Positions 45,299 to 54,239 of a stretch of 57,892 nucleotides of DNA are shown here, piece by piece (position 1 is the stretch's first letter; every line of letters begins with the position of its first letter). Where the stretch lies: positions 1 through 57,892 of IMG/VR virus record IMGVR_UViG_3300048793_000013; one strand, written 5' to 3'. The notes beneath the pieces are model-generated. The model saw only the letters and a program-made list of their open reading frames with translations, was not told where the DNA came from and did no database searches. The position numbers and the translations under genes were made by a program. This DNA is from a virus.

Positions 45299-45961
45299 TC
45301 ATAGAAGGAAGCCTTGGCGTCTTACATATTCGATTTGATCGGTTGCCTTCTTAGAAGAATTGCAATGCCTACATAAGAGTTGAAGATTTTTACGATCATT
45401 AGAGCCTTTGTTTTTTAATGCCACTATATGGTCTACTTCGCCTTTGCCACGAAGTTTTATGCGACAAAATGGCATTGCGCATTTGTCTTTCTGCATACGT
45501 CTAATATCCGCAATATCTTCGGCTGTGTGCGTTCCACCATTGCCGCGTTTGCGAGCCTCATATCTATGACTGGCTGCACGTTGCCTTTCTTTATTGTTTT
45601 GATAGTATTGACTGTTGTACTCAGATTTTTTCTGACGTTCTTCTTTTGTTTTCTTTGAATTTTTTTCCCTTTGAATTGCATTTATTCTGTCTTTATCTCT
45701 TTGCCAGAGAATTTTTCTTTGTTCTGATCTTCGCTTTTTGTTCTCTGGACGACTGCGGTATTTCCTATCTCTTACATTGTCTTTTTCTGTCCATCCCTTT
45801 AATTTTCTCTCTGCTGCAATGCATTTTACGCAGTGACCTCCTACCGCATATCGAATCCCGTCATGACCTCGATAGCAAGGGGCGCCTTGATAAAACGCAT
45901 CTCCGCGTTCTTTTGCCTCTTTACGAGACATCGCAAATTTCTTATTATCGTCATCAGCCAT
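45299..45961 (-). CDS. HNH homing endonuclease, AT-rich insertion
   Basis: 220 aa: N-terminal CYRGH ... HCVKCIAAERKLKG zinc motif, a very Lys/Arg-rich helical middle (RQKKSEYNSQYYQNNKERQR), and a C-terminal HNH core CAMPFCRIKLRGKGEVDHIV, NDRKNLQLLCRHCN. The core residues look intact, so it is probably active. The coding sequence is visibly more AT-rich than its neighbours, indicating recent arrival. It splits the GNAT operon from the virion gene at 46033. ATG 45961 is used; the longer frame begins inside a hairpin. Confidence 0.8.
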   Translation of the reverse strand: MADDDNKKFAMSRKEAKERGDAFYQGAPCYRGHDGIRYAVGGHCVKCIAAERKLKGWTEKDNVRDRKYRSRPENKKRRSEQRKILWQRDKDRINAIQREKNSKKTKEERQKKSEYNSQYYQNNKERQRAASHRYEARKRGNGGTHTAEDIADIRRMQKDKCAMPFCRIKLRGKGEVDHIVALKNKGSNDRKNLQLLCRHCNSSKKATDQIEYVRRQGFLL

Positions 45962-45989
45962 TGTCGAAACATCCCTTCGTCTTTGGTTA

Positions 45990-46025
45990 GAGGCTCGTGG
46001 GCGTTGCAAGCGCCTTGCGAGCCTC
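45990..46025. repeat. Inverted repeat upstream of the HNH gene
   Basis: GAGGCTCG (45990-45997) pairs with CGAGCCTC (46018-46025), with an inner GGCG/CGCC stem. It lies 8 bases past the end of the 46033 gene and may terminate that transcript or mark the edge of the HNH insertion. No T-run follows. Confidence 0.5.
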
Positions 46026-46032
46026 GTTTATA

Positions 46033-47160
46033 TCAGTCTTTTGCCGGTGGAGGCAAGTTTTGTTGAGTCTTAATTTCACGCTTCCTAGTATGCATCACCC
46101 AGGAATCGAGCACCCTGTGCCCTTCGGATATGCTACCGCGTCCAACCTGCCTTACTTGGTCCGGCGTTAAGACGTATTCACCGCCTGAAATCATGACCGG
46201 CGTAGGTTGCCCAACGCCATCGCCACGGCCACCACCCTCACTATACCAACCACCGTCTGCAAATTTCATCGCATGTGGCGGCTTTGGTGAACCAGGACCA
46301 TGGCCCATTTTCATTGCCGGGGCTCCATATGGCCCATTTGCACTAAACATGTGATTCAGAGCGGCAAATCCGGCGTTTGTGTTGCCCTGCCCGAGAGCCG
46401 CGACGTGCGTACTTGGGAGCACATACGAAGAACTCGCAACATGCACGGAATGATTGTCAACTCGCCCAGGTACAGCCGACATTACGGGCCCGCTATGCAT
46501 CATATTCTTGGCTTCCGACCGCTCCTGCCACCCAGCCGACAAATGGGGAGATTTCTGCATTGAGAAGCCCCCTTCTGCCCTATGCAGTGCCCCGCCGGTA
46601 TTCATGAGCGGCTTGGCGAGCGGCGGCGTGACCGATGGTGCCCCAGCCGGCTGGACACCTACCGGGGCGGATTGTTGCGGTGCGTTCTGTGCGACAACAC
46701 CCGATTGCGCGGCTGGCGCCATGGACGATACGCCCGTGGGGATGTTTTGCTGTGCTACACCCGGCATTGTTGGCAACGGCGGGGTGGCAGGCATTATTGG
46801 CGGAGTTGGCGCGGCGACGCCCATTGATGACGGCGGACTTGGCGTGCCCGTAGAGCCCGGCGTAGCGGGATTGGAAAGCGGATTGGCGTTCGGCGACGCT
46901 AGGCCACCCGTGGGCGATCCACCACCTTGTTGCAGGGCGGAGATGACGGCATTCACGGGATCGGTGACGCCCCCGCCGATGTCATATCCACGGACTAGGC
47001 CGCCATTGGCATGGCCGCGACGTTGGGTGGCAAATGCGACTGCGATCGCCTGACGATCGGCAGTTTTCTTACCATGAGCCGCCGCAGTTTTGGCGTATGT
47101 CTTCCCGGTATGGAACTCCTTGATATTCTCTCCGATGCCAGCATTTGGATTGAGCGGCAT
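46033..47160 (-). CDS. Virion protein with Gly motifs and conserved C-terminus
   Basis: 375 aa. N-terminus GENIKEFHTGKTYAKTAAAH is shared with podovirus internal/tail proteins; the middle is Pro/Ala/Gly-rich and flexible; Gly units (YDIGGGVTDP, NTGGALHRAEGG, FADGGWYSEGGG) resemble those in the 40415 protein. C-terminus VMISGGEYVLTPDQVRQV then RVLDSWVMHTRKREI is a conserved closing domain in phage structural proteins. Probably part of the ejection apparatus or tail. Confidence 0.65.
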   Translation of the reverse strand: MPLNPNAGIGENIKEFHTGKTYAKTAAAHGKKTADRQAIAVAFATQRRGHANGGLVRGYDIGGGVTDPVNAVISALQQGGGSPTGGLASPNANPLSNPATPGSTGTPSPPSSMGVAAPTPPIMPATPPLPTMPGVAQQNIPTGVSSMAPAAQSGVVAQNAPQQSAPVGVQPAGAPSVTPPLAKPLMNTGGALHRAEGGFSMQKSPHLSAGWQERSEAKNMMHSGPVMSAVPGRVDNHSVHVASSSYVLPSTHVAALGQGNTNAGFAALNHMFSANGPYGAPAMKMGHGPGSPKPPHAMKFADGGWYSEGGGRGDGVGQPTPVMISGGEYVLTPDQVRQVGRGSISEGHRVLDSWVMHTRKREIKTQQNLPPPAKD

Positions 47161-47164
47161 CTGT

Positions 47165-48763
47165 TTATCCTCTATACCGTGCGGTCATTTGCATGTTTGA
47201 TTGTGTTCCCTGCCAATTGGATGCCGCACCATTCAGAGCAGCCTCAAGACTGCAAAGCGTATTGATCCCGACCGACAACGATCCTGAGAAATGAGCATTG
47301 TTACAGGAATAGAAAGCTGACATTCCACTACCAGCCCCCGAAATAGCAGTCTGACCTGATGCTGTCGTTACGCTGTTAAGTCCAATTGCGTTTTGGACTG
47401 TTATAGTAAAACTCCCAGTCGATCCGATGAAAATATTCTGCGAGAACGTCGCTTCTACCGGAATGTCTGGTAGTCCTTGAAGGATGGTCATTCCATTTGC
47501 AGATGTCCCTGAATTGGTATTGAACACCGTAGAACTCCATGCAGCCGGGGCACCTTGTGATGCCCGAAGGGCAGTTCCTATGTAAGGCCAACTCACATTG
47601 CTGTCTCCGGATACTAATTCAATTGCAGCTTGATTATAGGCGTTCCAAATGCCAAATTTTCGGTTTAGGCCATAACTGCGGTGGCACGAAATCTGCCCGG
47701 CAATGCCGTCAATATATATGGTTCCTAGATAAATCCCCTGACCTGATGGTACCGTTATCGTATTGTTTCCGCCTCCGGTATTATAGATCAGACTTATTGA
47801 GGCGACATTAACCCACAATCCAGACGGTGTTGCGCGTTGAACAGCAGAGCCGCCCGCACCTGTGCCACGAGCGCATGAGCCTGCCGTTATTGAACCGCCA
47901 GCGCCAGCCACCCATGATGGACCAGTTCCAATGACTGGGGTTCCACTGTTGTAGGCTAGATAGACATCATAGATATTATTAGCCGCTTGAGATGGGGAAA
48001 GCGTTAATTGCATTTGTGAAAACTGATATGCAACTATGCCTGACCCGTTATGTACCGCCGCCCATGTTCCTACATATGGAGTGTAATAGACTATGACGTT
48101 GATAGTGTCAGATGTGATAATAGGTGTGTTGCTTACGAGCGTAAGATACCCTTGCGGTGTTGGGAGCGGCGCCCCGGCTGCTACGGCGTTAGTCCATATA
48201 GCCGTTACGCTAGTTCCCGTCGTGGTGCAGAAGTACAGAACGCTGTTCGTGTAATCCCACACTACAGATGGTGGAGCATTATTTGATCCGGCAGTACCAG
48301 GAACAATACCATTCGGGTTACCGGAATTTGGTATTATATGGACAGATGCATCGTCAGCATACCATACATTGGTGCCATCGGAATAAAGCCAAGTCCTCAG
48401 ACCTTGACGAGCAGGAACGCCCGTACTTCCTGGAGCTTGTGTGATAACCGAAACATTGAAAATGCCAGTTGTGTTATTCTCAACAACGAATAGGCCGCCG
48501 ACCGCTGTTGTGGACGATCCGGTGACGAATGGTAGAATAAGGTTTTGATGGCCGGTAAGCGCACCAGTAAGTGAAATGGCGCAATTGTTCCATTGGTTAG
48601 TCGTGAGAGTAACGTCAGCTACGGAAATGGAGATGGGTTCTGTATTGCCTAGAATGTTGTCGAGATAGGTTATCAATGCGTTATTTAGGGTTGTACCCCA
48701 GAGGGTATCAACCCCCTGTTGCTGGGTAACAAGATTTCTGTTAGGTGAAAACGTTGCTACCAC
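47165..48763 (-). CDS. Tail fibre / receptor-binding-type protein (532 aa)
   Basis: N-terminal LVTQQQGVDTLWGTTLNNAL is the head-binding start seen in many phage fibres; the rest is Ser/Thr/Gly/Asn-rich beta structure (TLTTNQWNNCAISLTG, then LYSDGTNVWYADDA) with an Ig-like stretch near the end. GTG start at 48763 with GGAG 7 bases upstream. Probably attaches to the virion through its N-terminus and binds host surface or other fibres. Confidence 0.65.
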   Translation of the reverse strand: MVATFSPNRNLVTQQQGVDTLWGTTLNNALITYLDNILGNTEPISISVADVTLTTNQWNNCAISLTGALTGHQNLILPFVTGSSTTAVGGLFVVENNTTGIFNVSVITQAPGSTGVPARQGLRTWLYSDGTNVWYADDASVHIIPNSGNPNGIVPGTAGSNNAPPSVVWDYTNSVLYFCTTTGTSVTAIWTNAVAAGAPLPTPQGYLTLVSNTPIITSDTINVIVYYTPYVGTWAAVHNGSGIVAYQFSQMQLTLSPSQAANNIYDVYLAYNSGTPVIGTGPSWVAGAGGSITAGSCARGTGAGGSAVQRATPSGLWVNVASISLIYNTGGGNNTITVPSGQGIYLGTIYIDGIAGQISCHRSYGLNRKFGIWNAYNQAAIELVSGDSNVSWPYIGTALRASQGAPAAWSSTVFNTNSGTSANGMTILQGLPDIPVEATFSQNIFIGSTGSFTITVQNAIGLNSVTTASGQTAISGAGSGMSAFYSCNNAHFSGSLSVGINTLCSLEAALNGAASNWQGTQSNMQMTARYRG

Positions 48764-48824
48764 TAATTTTCTCCATTGACATCCCCCAAGGCGTTGCTAT
48801 CTTTCGGTGCGGCAGAGGTAAAAA

Positions 48825-49478
48825 ATGAGATATATGATTCGCGGTCTTGAGGGTAAAAGGTTTGGTCGTCTTCTTGTGGTTGAGCGCATGCCACCAATCA
48901 AAGGCGCACGAAACGCTTTTTGGCGCTGCCTCTGCGATTGCGGTAATGAGGCTGTTGTTGCTGCGGCAAATTTTAAGACAACCGTTAGCTGCGGTTGCCA
49001 TAGAGACACCATCAGAATTACGCACGATATGAGCCATACGCCTGAGCACAACGCTTGGGTAGCCATCAAGCAAAGATGCTACAACCCGAATGGCAAGAAG
49101 TTCCATATTTATGGCGCGCGCGGCATTGAGGTATGCGAGCGATGGCTTGACGATTTTGCCAATTTTTATGCCGACATGGGACCTCGACCATCGCCCAAAC
49201 ACTCGATTGATCGTTTTCCCAATAAAGACGGCAACTACGAGCCGGGAAACTGTCGTTGGGCCACAGGTACGGAACAAGCCAGGAACCGCAATGTTACAAA
49301 AACAGTGGAAATCGATGGCGTTCATGTTCCTATTCAAGAATGGTGCGAAAAGATGGACATAAAAAGGAATCGCATAAGAGAAATGGCACGCGCCCGAGGC
49401 GGTAGAGAAAAGAGGTTCGAATCCGAAGCGGACGCCGTTAAGTGGCTTCATGAGAAGATTACAACTCAAACATTGTAA
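48825..49478 (+). CDS. HNH homing endonuclease on the opposite strand
   Basis: 217 aa. N-terminal zinc module GLEGKRFGRLLVVER, FWRCLCDCG and VSCGCH; then AWVAIKQRCYNP, YGARGIEVCERW and HSIDRFPNKDGNYEPGNCRW (the HNH/AP2-associated core with N-Y-E-P-G-N); then a C-terminal DNA-binding tail. It is a common free-standing homing endonuclease type. It is the only plus-strand gene in the 29-kb late operon and its last 13 bases overlap the C-terminus of the gene at 49466. Confidence 0.8.
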   Translation: MRYMIRGLEGKRFGRLLVVERMPPIKGARNAFWRCLCDCGNEAVVAAANFKTTVSCGCHRDTIRITHDMSHTPEHNAWVAIKQRCYNPNGKKFHIYGARGIEVCERWLDDFANFYADMGPRPSPKHSIDRFPNKDGNYEPGNCRWATGTEQARNRNVTKTVEIDGVHVPIQEWCEKMDIKRNRIREMARARGGREKRFESEADAVKWLHEKITTQTL

Positions 49479-49696
49479 TAGGGAACTTTTGCGGGTTGTC
49501 CATTCGGAAGCACGATGTTAACGAATCCTGCCGGATTGGCTGGTAAAGTAGCCGCACCTGTGGTTGCGGTTGCTGACGTTCCTGTCCCGCTGGGAAACAC
49601 CGCCTTAAGCGCCTGCACGATAGCATTTATGGCGACTACGCCGTTCTGGTTGACGGTGACGAGTTGAGAGGTGCCGGTATCAGGTGTGTCTACCAT
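49466..49696 (-). CDS. Small virion protein (76 aa)
   Basis: MVDTPDTGTSQLVTVNQNGV then NAIVQALKAVFPSGTGTSAT: a short fibre- or collar-type protein with a C-terminal INIVLPNGQPAKVPYYNV-like strand. ATG 49696 overlaps the stop of the preceding gene (TAATG) with AGGAAGG upstream. The HNH gene abuts its 3' end. Confidence 0.55.
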   Translation of the reverse strand: MVDTPDTGTSQLVTVNQNGVVAINAIVQALKAVFPSGTGTSATATTGAATLPANPAGFVNIVLPNGQPAKVPYYNV

Positions 49697-51960
49697 TATC
49701 GCCTTCCTGCCGGGGCGGCACGATATCTGCATTCGCCGATGCGCCACCAGCTATTCAAGTCTGCGCTCTGCACCGTTATTGCCAACTGTCTGCCCCTCAG
49801 TCTTGTGCTGATGTATTGGATTGCTGTACTCATTGGATACGGCCCCTTCACCGTAGGCGTGTCATTCGGATAATTTACCACAAAGATTGTCACCAGCATG
49901 TTGGCAGCCTGTGAACCACCCTGTAGGCCATACTTGAAGTCAGGTATGAACTGATCGACGAAGTAGAAGTCCTCGCCCTCCCCGATCGACCAGTAGCCCG
50001 TCGTGAAGATCGGATTCATGGCCGATCCGTCAGCATTGTATCCTACTTCGTGCTGATAGATGACTTGGTTTGGTCCCGCCCCAATCGGGGGACCGAGCAC
50101 AGATTGGTCAATCCAGGCCGAGCGTCCTGTCGTTGGGTACTGGCCGAACGTCCATTCACCCTCAATGGCATTGTATTCGACAAAGCTATCGTTCTCACCT
50201 GTGCCACCGGACAACGACGGGAAATGCCATGCTATCGTCCCAAATCGGCTATTTGGAGCACATCTGACCTTATGTGCGTTTGCGGTATCGAGATTCTGGA
50301 AAATGTAATCCCACACCGTACACGGCATTGCCTGTGGAGCCCCACCGGCCGGTTGCATGAAAAACTGTTCTTGGCTCATCCAGTAGACGGTATTTCCGAG
50401 CAACCCAGCCCCATGCAGCCCGATCAAGCCGCATCCGGTCATGATCTTGGAGAAGCCAAATACGTTTGGAAAACCAACATATTGCATAGAATAGAGGTCG
50501 ATATCCGTCCACACCAAGCCCTGTTGAGGTCCCTGCATGGCGCCAACGATCTTCGATCCAGTCGGAATTTGATAGCCGCCGGCTTGGTTTGTGCTTAGTG
50601 GCGTCCATACTGTAAAGTCGCCGGATGTAGTCCAATTGATACCAAGTGGATTAGGAACACCGGAGAACGAACTTCCGAACGCCACCATTATCTGTAGCGG
50701 CATTGCCAAGAACATGCCAGTGTTGATAATTGGAGCATTAGGAACCAGCCGAGCATTACTAAACCCAGTGTTCGGCTCCCAAATGTAGATGCTGCTTCCC
50801 GTTGGACATGCCACCAGGATTTCGCCCCAGTTATCCAGCGTCCAATCTGTTGCCGTGATTGGTGTCCCTGAGCCTCCAGAAGGGGCAACGCCTACACCGT
50901 AGGCACCTCCACCATAGACGCCAGACCCGTATGGTTGAGCGGCCGGTTGAGGTCCAATGGCAACGTAGTAAATTAGCTGGACATTACCGCTGTTTTCAAG
51001 AGCGCCAGCCGTTGAAGATGCTGTTGTTGACGCTGCTATGGTGAAATTGTTTGCGTCAGTTACCGTCTGGGCTAGATAGGCTCCTGAAAGCGTAACACCA
51101 CCAACAGTAACCGGAACGAATACAGGGGTTTGCTCTCCTACTGAAAGCCCATGGCTTGGTTCCAGCACATTGACAGTCGCCGATCCCGATGTAGTCGTGA
51201 AGAACGGCACCGTTCCCGCGTTGGCCGTCGCTGTTGTAGTTGGCGTTGACGATGATGACACAATTGCCGCGCCGCCCGGTGTTACTGATACCTCGAATGT
51301 ATTCGCAGCGATTGACGAACCGACCACATAGTAGACTTGGAACGCCGTCAGATTTGTCAGTGTTCCGGTTGTCGAGAAGAACACCGGAGCATTCGCTAAC
51401 AGGCTATGTGAGGCCCACGTCACTACCCCGGCCGCGATCGTAACCGTATGCGATGTAGTCGATAGCGTAGACGACTGTGCGGCCTGTATTTGATATGTGT
51501 TCGTACTGAGAACGGACGAAATTGCGTAAAGACCTTGGAGAACTTGACCGCCAACTGACACCGGAACAGCGACAAAAACAGAATCATTGACAGTGAGGCC
51601 AGATACGTTGGAATCAACTATCTGGATAACTTTGCTGCTAGCCGTCGCCGTGAAAAATGGCGGCGTGTTTGTGGTCGTAGTCTGTGGCGTAATTGCCGAA
51701 CTGTTTCCATTCGTGATGACGAAAAGCCCACCATCCGCACCTACGGCTAGGTGATCAACGTTCTGTATATCCTGCCACGCAAGAAGAGCGCGCGGAATTG
51801 TTCCTAACTGAAATGGAAAGAACCGTACCCAGCCGCCAATCTTCTCGATCAGACCATCACGCCAGCGGCATAGATTGGCGTAGGTGATGCCTGCCTGATT
51901 CAGCGTTGGCGTCTTTTCGATATTGACGCCGGGAACCAGTTTCACAGTACTGAAGGCCAA
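49696..51960 (-). CDS. Tail nozzle / packaged-DNA stabilisation protein (754 aa)
   Basis: Begins VKLVPGVNIEKTPTLNQAGI then LIEKIGGWVRFFPF, the N-terminus of gp10-like/nozzle proteins, and carries ITATDWTLDNWGEILVAC then FTVWTPLSTNQAGG and AWIDQSVLGPPIGAG. The 100-330 region is made of Ser/Thr-rich repeats likely inserted as Ig-like domains. These proteins form a beta-propeller plug below the portal. Follows the adaptor gene as in SU10-like podoviruses. Confidence 0.7.
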   Translation of the reverse strand: MAFSTVKLVPGVNIEKTPTLNQAGITYANLCRWRDGLIEKIGGWVRFFPFQLGTIPRALLAWQDIQNVDHLAVGADGGLFVITNGNSSAITPQTTTTNTPPFFTATASSKVIQIVDSNVSGLTVNDSVFVAVPVSVGGQVLQGLYAISSVLSTNTYQIQAAQSSTLSTTSHTVTIAAGVVTWASHSLLANAPVFFSTTGTLTNLTAFQVYYVVGSSIAANTFEVSVTPGGAAIVSSSSTPTTTATANAGTVPFFTTTSGSATVNVLEPSHGLSVGEQTPVFVPVTVGGVTLSGAYLAQTVTDANNFTIAASTTASSTAGALENSGNVQLIYYVAIGPQPAAQPYGSGVYGGGAYGVGVAPSGGSGTPITATDWTLDNWGEILVACPTGSSIYIWEPNTGFSNARLVPNAPIINTGMFLAMPLQIMVAFGSSFSGVPNPLGINWTTSGDFTVWTPLSTNQAGGYQIPTGSKIVGAMQGPQQGLVWTDIDLYSMQYVGFPNVFGFSKIMTGCGLIGLHGAGLLGNTVYWMSQEQFFMQPAGGAPQAMPCTVWDYIFQNLDTANAHKVRCAPNSRFGTIAWHFPSLSGGTGENDSFVEYNAIEGEWTFGQYPTTGRSAWIDQSVLGPPIGAGPNQVIYQHEVGYNADGSAMNPIFTTGYWSIGEGEDFYFVDQFIPDFKYGLQGGSQAANMLVTIFVVNYPNDTPTVKGPYPMSTAIQYISTRLRGRQLAITVQSADLNSWWRIGECRYRAAPAGRR

Positions 51961-51963
51961 GAC

Positions 51964-52665
51964 TTAGGCCCTCGGCGGCGTCGCCAAAGTGGCGGGAGAT
52001 TTTGGTGTCCAGGCTTGTGAGGCGTACCGTTTGCGCTGTTCCTCAATGTTGGCAGACGCAATCAGCTTGCCGTAGTGGCTTTCCCATGACCCTGGCGCAT
52101 TCGGATCATCCGTTGCAGCACCATAATCCTTGAGGTAGCCATATCCGAAAATCAAGGAAGCCGTCATGAATACGTCCGGCAAGTACAGCGAGAGGACTGT
52201 AGTAGTATTGCTCGCGCTTAATGGCGCTGGCCTAATCGTACAAACGGTTTCCAGCACGTAGGCTGCGTCGGGGGGAGGGCCAACGATGACATCCTGATCG
52301 GTTATCATGGCATAATAATCAGGAACAGATGGAACCGTTGTCGCGGTTTCGTTTCCCCAAATCGCATCAAGAAATTCACGCGCGACAGGTACTAATTGTT
52401 TCCGATTAGAAGTCCCGAGTGGATAGAAAACATTGATGCTTTCTGAGACAATAACGTGTTGAGGAAACGTAAAATTACGGCTATTTGGCGTTAATGGAGC
52501 CGTTGGCCTAACGATCGTCGAAAGCAGATCAAGTTCACGGTAAATCCGTTGCTCTGCGTCGTCGATGATGTTCGGTAGGACCAACTGGTATTCGGCATTA
52601 GTCTGGCTGTCAATAACGAGAAGGTTGGCCAAATCCGTGACGTACTGAGCGTAGGTTAGGCTCAT
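51964..52665 (-). CDS. SU10-type head-to-tail adaptor
   Basis: MSLTYAQYVTDLANLLVIDS, then DDAEQRIYRELDLLSTIVRP, VPDYYAMITDQDVIVGPPPD and YLPDVFMTASLIFGYGYLKD match the adaptor protein of SU10-like podoviruses as I know it. 233 aa, the expected length. It sits between portal and nozzle in the tail. ATGA overlap with the gene upstream. Confidence 0.75.
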   Translation of the reverse strand: MSLTYAQYVTDLANLLVIDSQTNAEYQLVLPNIIDDAEQRIYRELDLLSTIVRPTAPLTPNSRNFTFPQHVIVSESINVFYPLGTSNRKQLVPVAREFLDAIWGNETATTVPSVPDYYAMITDQDVIVGPPPDAAYVLETVCTIRPAPLSASNTTTVLSLYLPDVFMTASLIFGYGYLKDYGAATDDPNAPGSWESHYGKLIASANIEEQRKRYASQAWTPKSPATLATPPRA

Positions 52666-53156
52666 GAGGTCATGTACCAGCCGTTACCACCCGGTACCGG
52701 ATTTATCGTCACCCAGCCATACGCGACATTTATCGTAATGCTCGACAACCCGTCGCACAACTGACCACCCGTGAACGTGATCGTAATCGGATTGGTGGCG
52801 GCGTCGCCCTTCACGTCCTTCACAAGTACCGGCTGATCGTATGTCATCGTGTTGACTAACGGGAACACAACGCTGGTAGCCGAGCTAAGCGTCTTGTTGA
52901 CGAGTATCTTCGTATCGGTAGGAAGTATGTCGTAGACAGACCCGGCCGTGACGATTTCGGTGTTGAGAGAGGGGAATGCAGAGAACCAAGCGGCAAGCGT
53001 CAGCAGCGTGATTTGGTATGTGTTACCGTTTGCATTCGTTGCCGCCGCAGCCACGCCAGACGACACAATCTCCATGGCTTCGCCGCCGAACAACGGGCCA
53101 GATAGAGGATTTTGGCTGCAAATTCTGCCATCAAGCGGTACGAAAAGTCCGGCCAT
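52662..53156 (-). CDS. Small structural protein (164 aa)
   Basis: Begins MAGLFVPLDGRICSQNPLSG, with LTLAAWFSAFPSLNTEIV and a C-terminal beta-rich GGQLCDGLSSITINVAYGWV. The layout is that of a minor virion/decoration or receptor-binding tip protein in the adaptor block. Role inferred from position. Confidence 0.55.
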   Translation of the reverse strand: MAGLFVPLDGRICSQNPLSGPLFGGEAMEIVSSGVAAAATNANGNTYQITLLTLAAWFSAFPSLNTEIVTAGSVYDILPTDTKILVNKTLSSATSVVFPLVNTMTYDQPVLVKDVKGDAATNPITITFTGGQLCDGLSSITINVAYGWVTINPVPGGNGWYMTS

Positions 53157-53163
53157 ATTCTCC

Positions 53164-53553
53164 TTACGATGATGTTAGATATTGCAACACACGCGCCTGT
53201 TCACCAGTTTGCGTGCATCTCAACATTTGTGGGCCAGCGCCGTATGGCGGTGCGTTGGGGCCGGCGAATTGGGTGATACGGGTGGTTTGTTCCTCGTAAT
53301 CGAAGTTGGGAACGCGAGCATTAAGGACAGGAGGTGGATCGGGGGGCAATACAATCGTGCGCCACTGCTCTTGTGGCACATCTAGGCATTCACGACAGCG
53401 CAATGAACCAGTGTTATAAATGTGCGTCCCAGACCATTCCATGTTAAACTTAAGATCAACTAAATTATACCATCTACCGCATAAATCACATTCGGCTGCG
53501 GCAGATGGATTGTTTGGGTTAACTCTAACGTGTTTGCTTTGTGGACGACTCAT
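53164..53553 (-). CDS. Zinc-ribbon virion-associated protein (129 aa)
   Basis: Knuckles CDLCGRW (~22-25) and LRCREC (~52-57) define a zinc ribbon with WYNLVDLKFNMEW between; a disordered Pro-rich part and a C-terminal domain (RITQFAGPNAPPYGAGPQML) follow. Such small zinc proteins are conserved next to adaptor genes in related podoviruses. Function unknown. Confidence 0.65.
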   Translation of the reverse strand: MSRPQSKHVRVNPNNPSAAAECDLCGRWYNLVDLKFNMEWSGTHIYNTGSLRCRECLDVPQEQWRTIVLPPDPPPVLNARVPNFDYEEQTTRITQFAGPNAPPYGAGPQMLRCTQTGEQARVLQYLTSS

Positions 53554-54239
53554 CGATAGAAACCAGAAAGTCCAGGAGTTATATATAAAGCAACATTCTC
53601 AGTATTTTGTTTCATTGCTAAAGCAAACGCCTCATCTCCGTCAAGTTTTCTTTGAGCCTCCAATGCGGGAGCATAATGTCTGGCAAGTCGATGAGCCAAG
53701 CCGGCGACATAGGCATCAAGAAATAGATATTGCAAATCAGCATTGCCGCCCTGTGCAGGATTTGCGTCATCTTGTTGAATGTAAGACCAAAAGCTACATT
53801 CATATATCGCGTTATTATCTGGTACCGGCCAAAATGTTATAGTGGGGTTTACCGTTCTTAAAAAAAAGAACGATGTAGGAAATCCCTGCTCTGTTGGGTC
53901 TGCAAGAGATGCTAGATCAGTGCGAGAAAATGGCAGCAAAAGTCTGTTTGATCCTCCACCAGGACCATTAGGACTTATATATAGATCAAGTATCATTACT
54001 GTATTAGATGCGATGGGATACGTTGCTGTTCCAGCCACCATCGGAAAGCTTGTAAGAATCTGTTTGAAAAGTAGCACACCCTCATTGACAAACTTTACCT
54101 GAAGAAGGTTAGCTTCCTCCCTCGCATCACTCATATGCTGCGGAGTCAACTCTGTACGTTTCACACCAATACGACTAAACGCGGTCAAAAATAACGAACC
54201 TAAAATTGGATTATAGGAGGTAGTACCAGATAGGCTCAT
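53550..54239 (-). CDS. Tail/head-completion protein (229 aa)
   Basis: Begins YNPILGSLFLTAFSRIGVKR then MSDAREEANLLQVKFVNEGV, with LTSFPMVAGTATYPIASNTV, ITFWPVPDNNAIYECSFWSY and a C-terminal LDAYVAGLAHRLARHYAPAL. Proteins with this alpha/beta layout act as head-to-tail connectors in podoviruses (gp4/gp11-like). Overlap with the GIY-YIG gene upstream. Confidence 0.6.
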   Translation of the reverse strand: MSLSGTTSYNPILGSLFLTAFSRIGVKRTELTPQHMSDAREEANLLQVKFVNEGVLLFKQILTSFPMVAGTATYPIASNTVMILDLYISPNGPGGGSNRLLLPFSRTDLASLADPTEQGFPTSFFFLRTVNPTITFWPVPDNNAIYECSFWSYIQQDDANPAQGGNADLQYLFLDAYVAGLAHRLARHYAPALEAQRKLDGDEAFALAMKQNTENVALYITPGLSGFYR

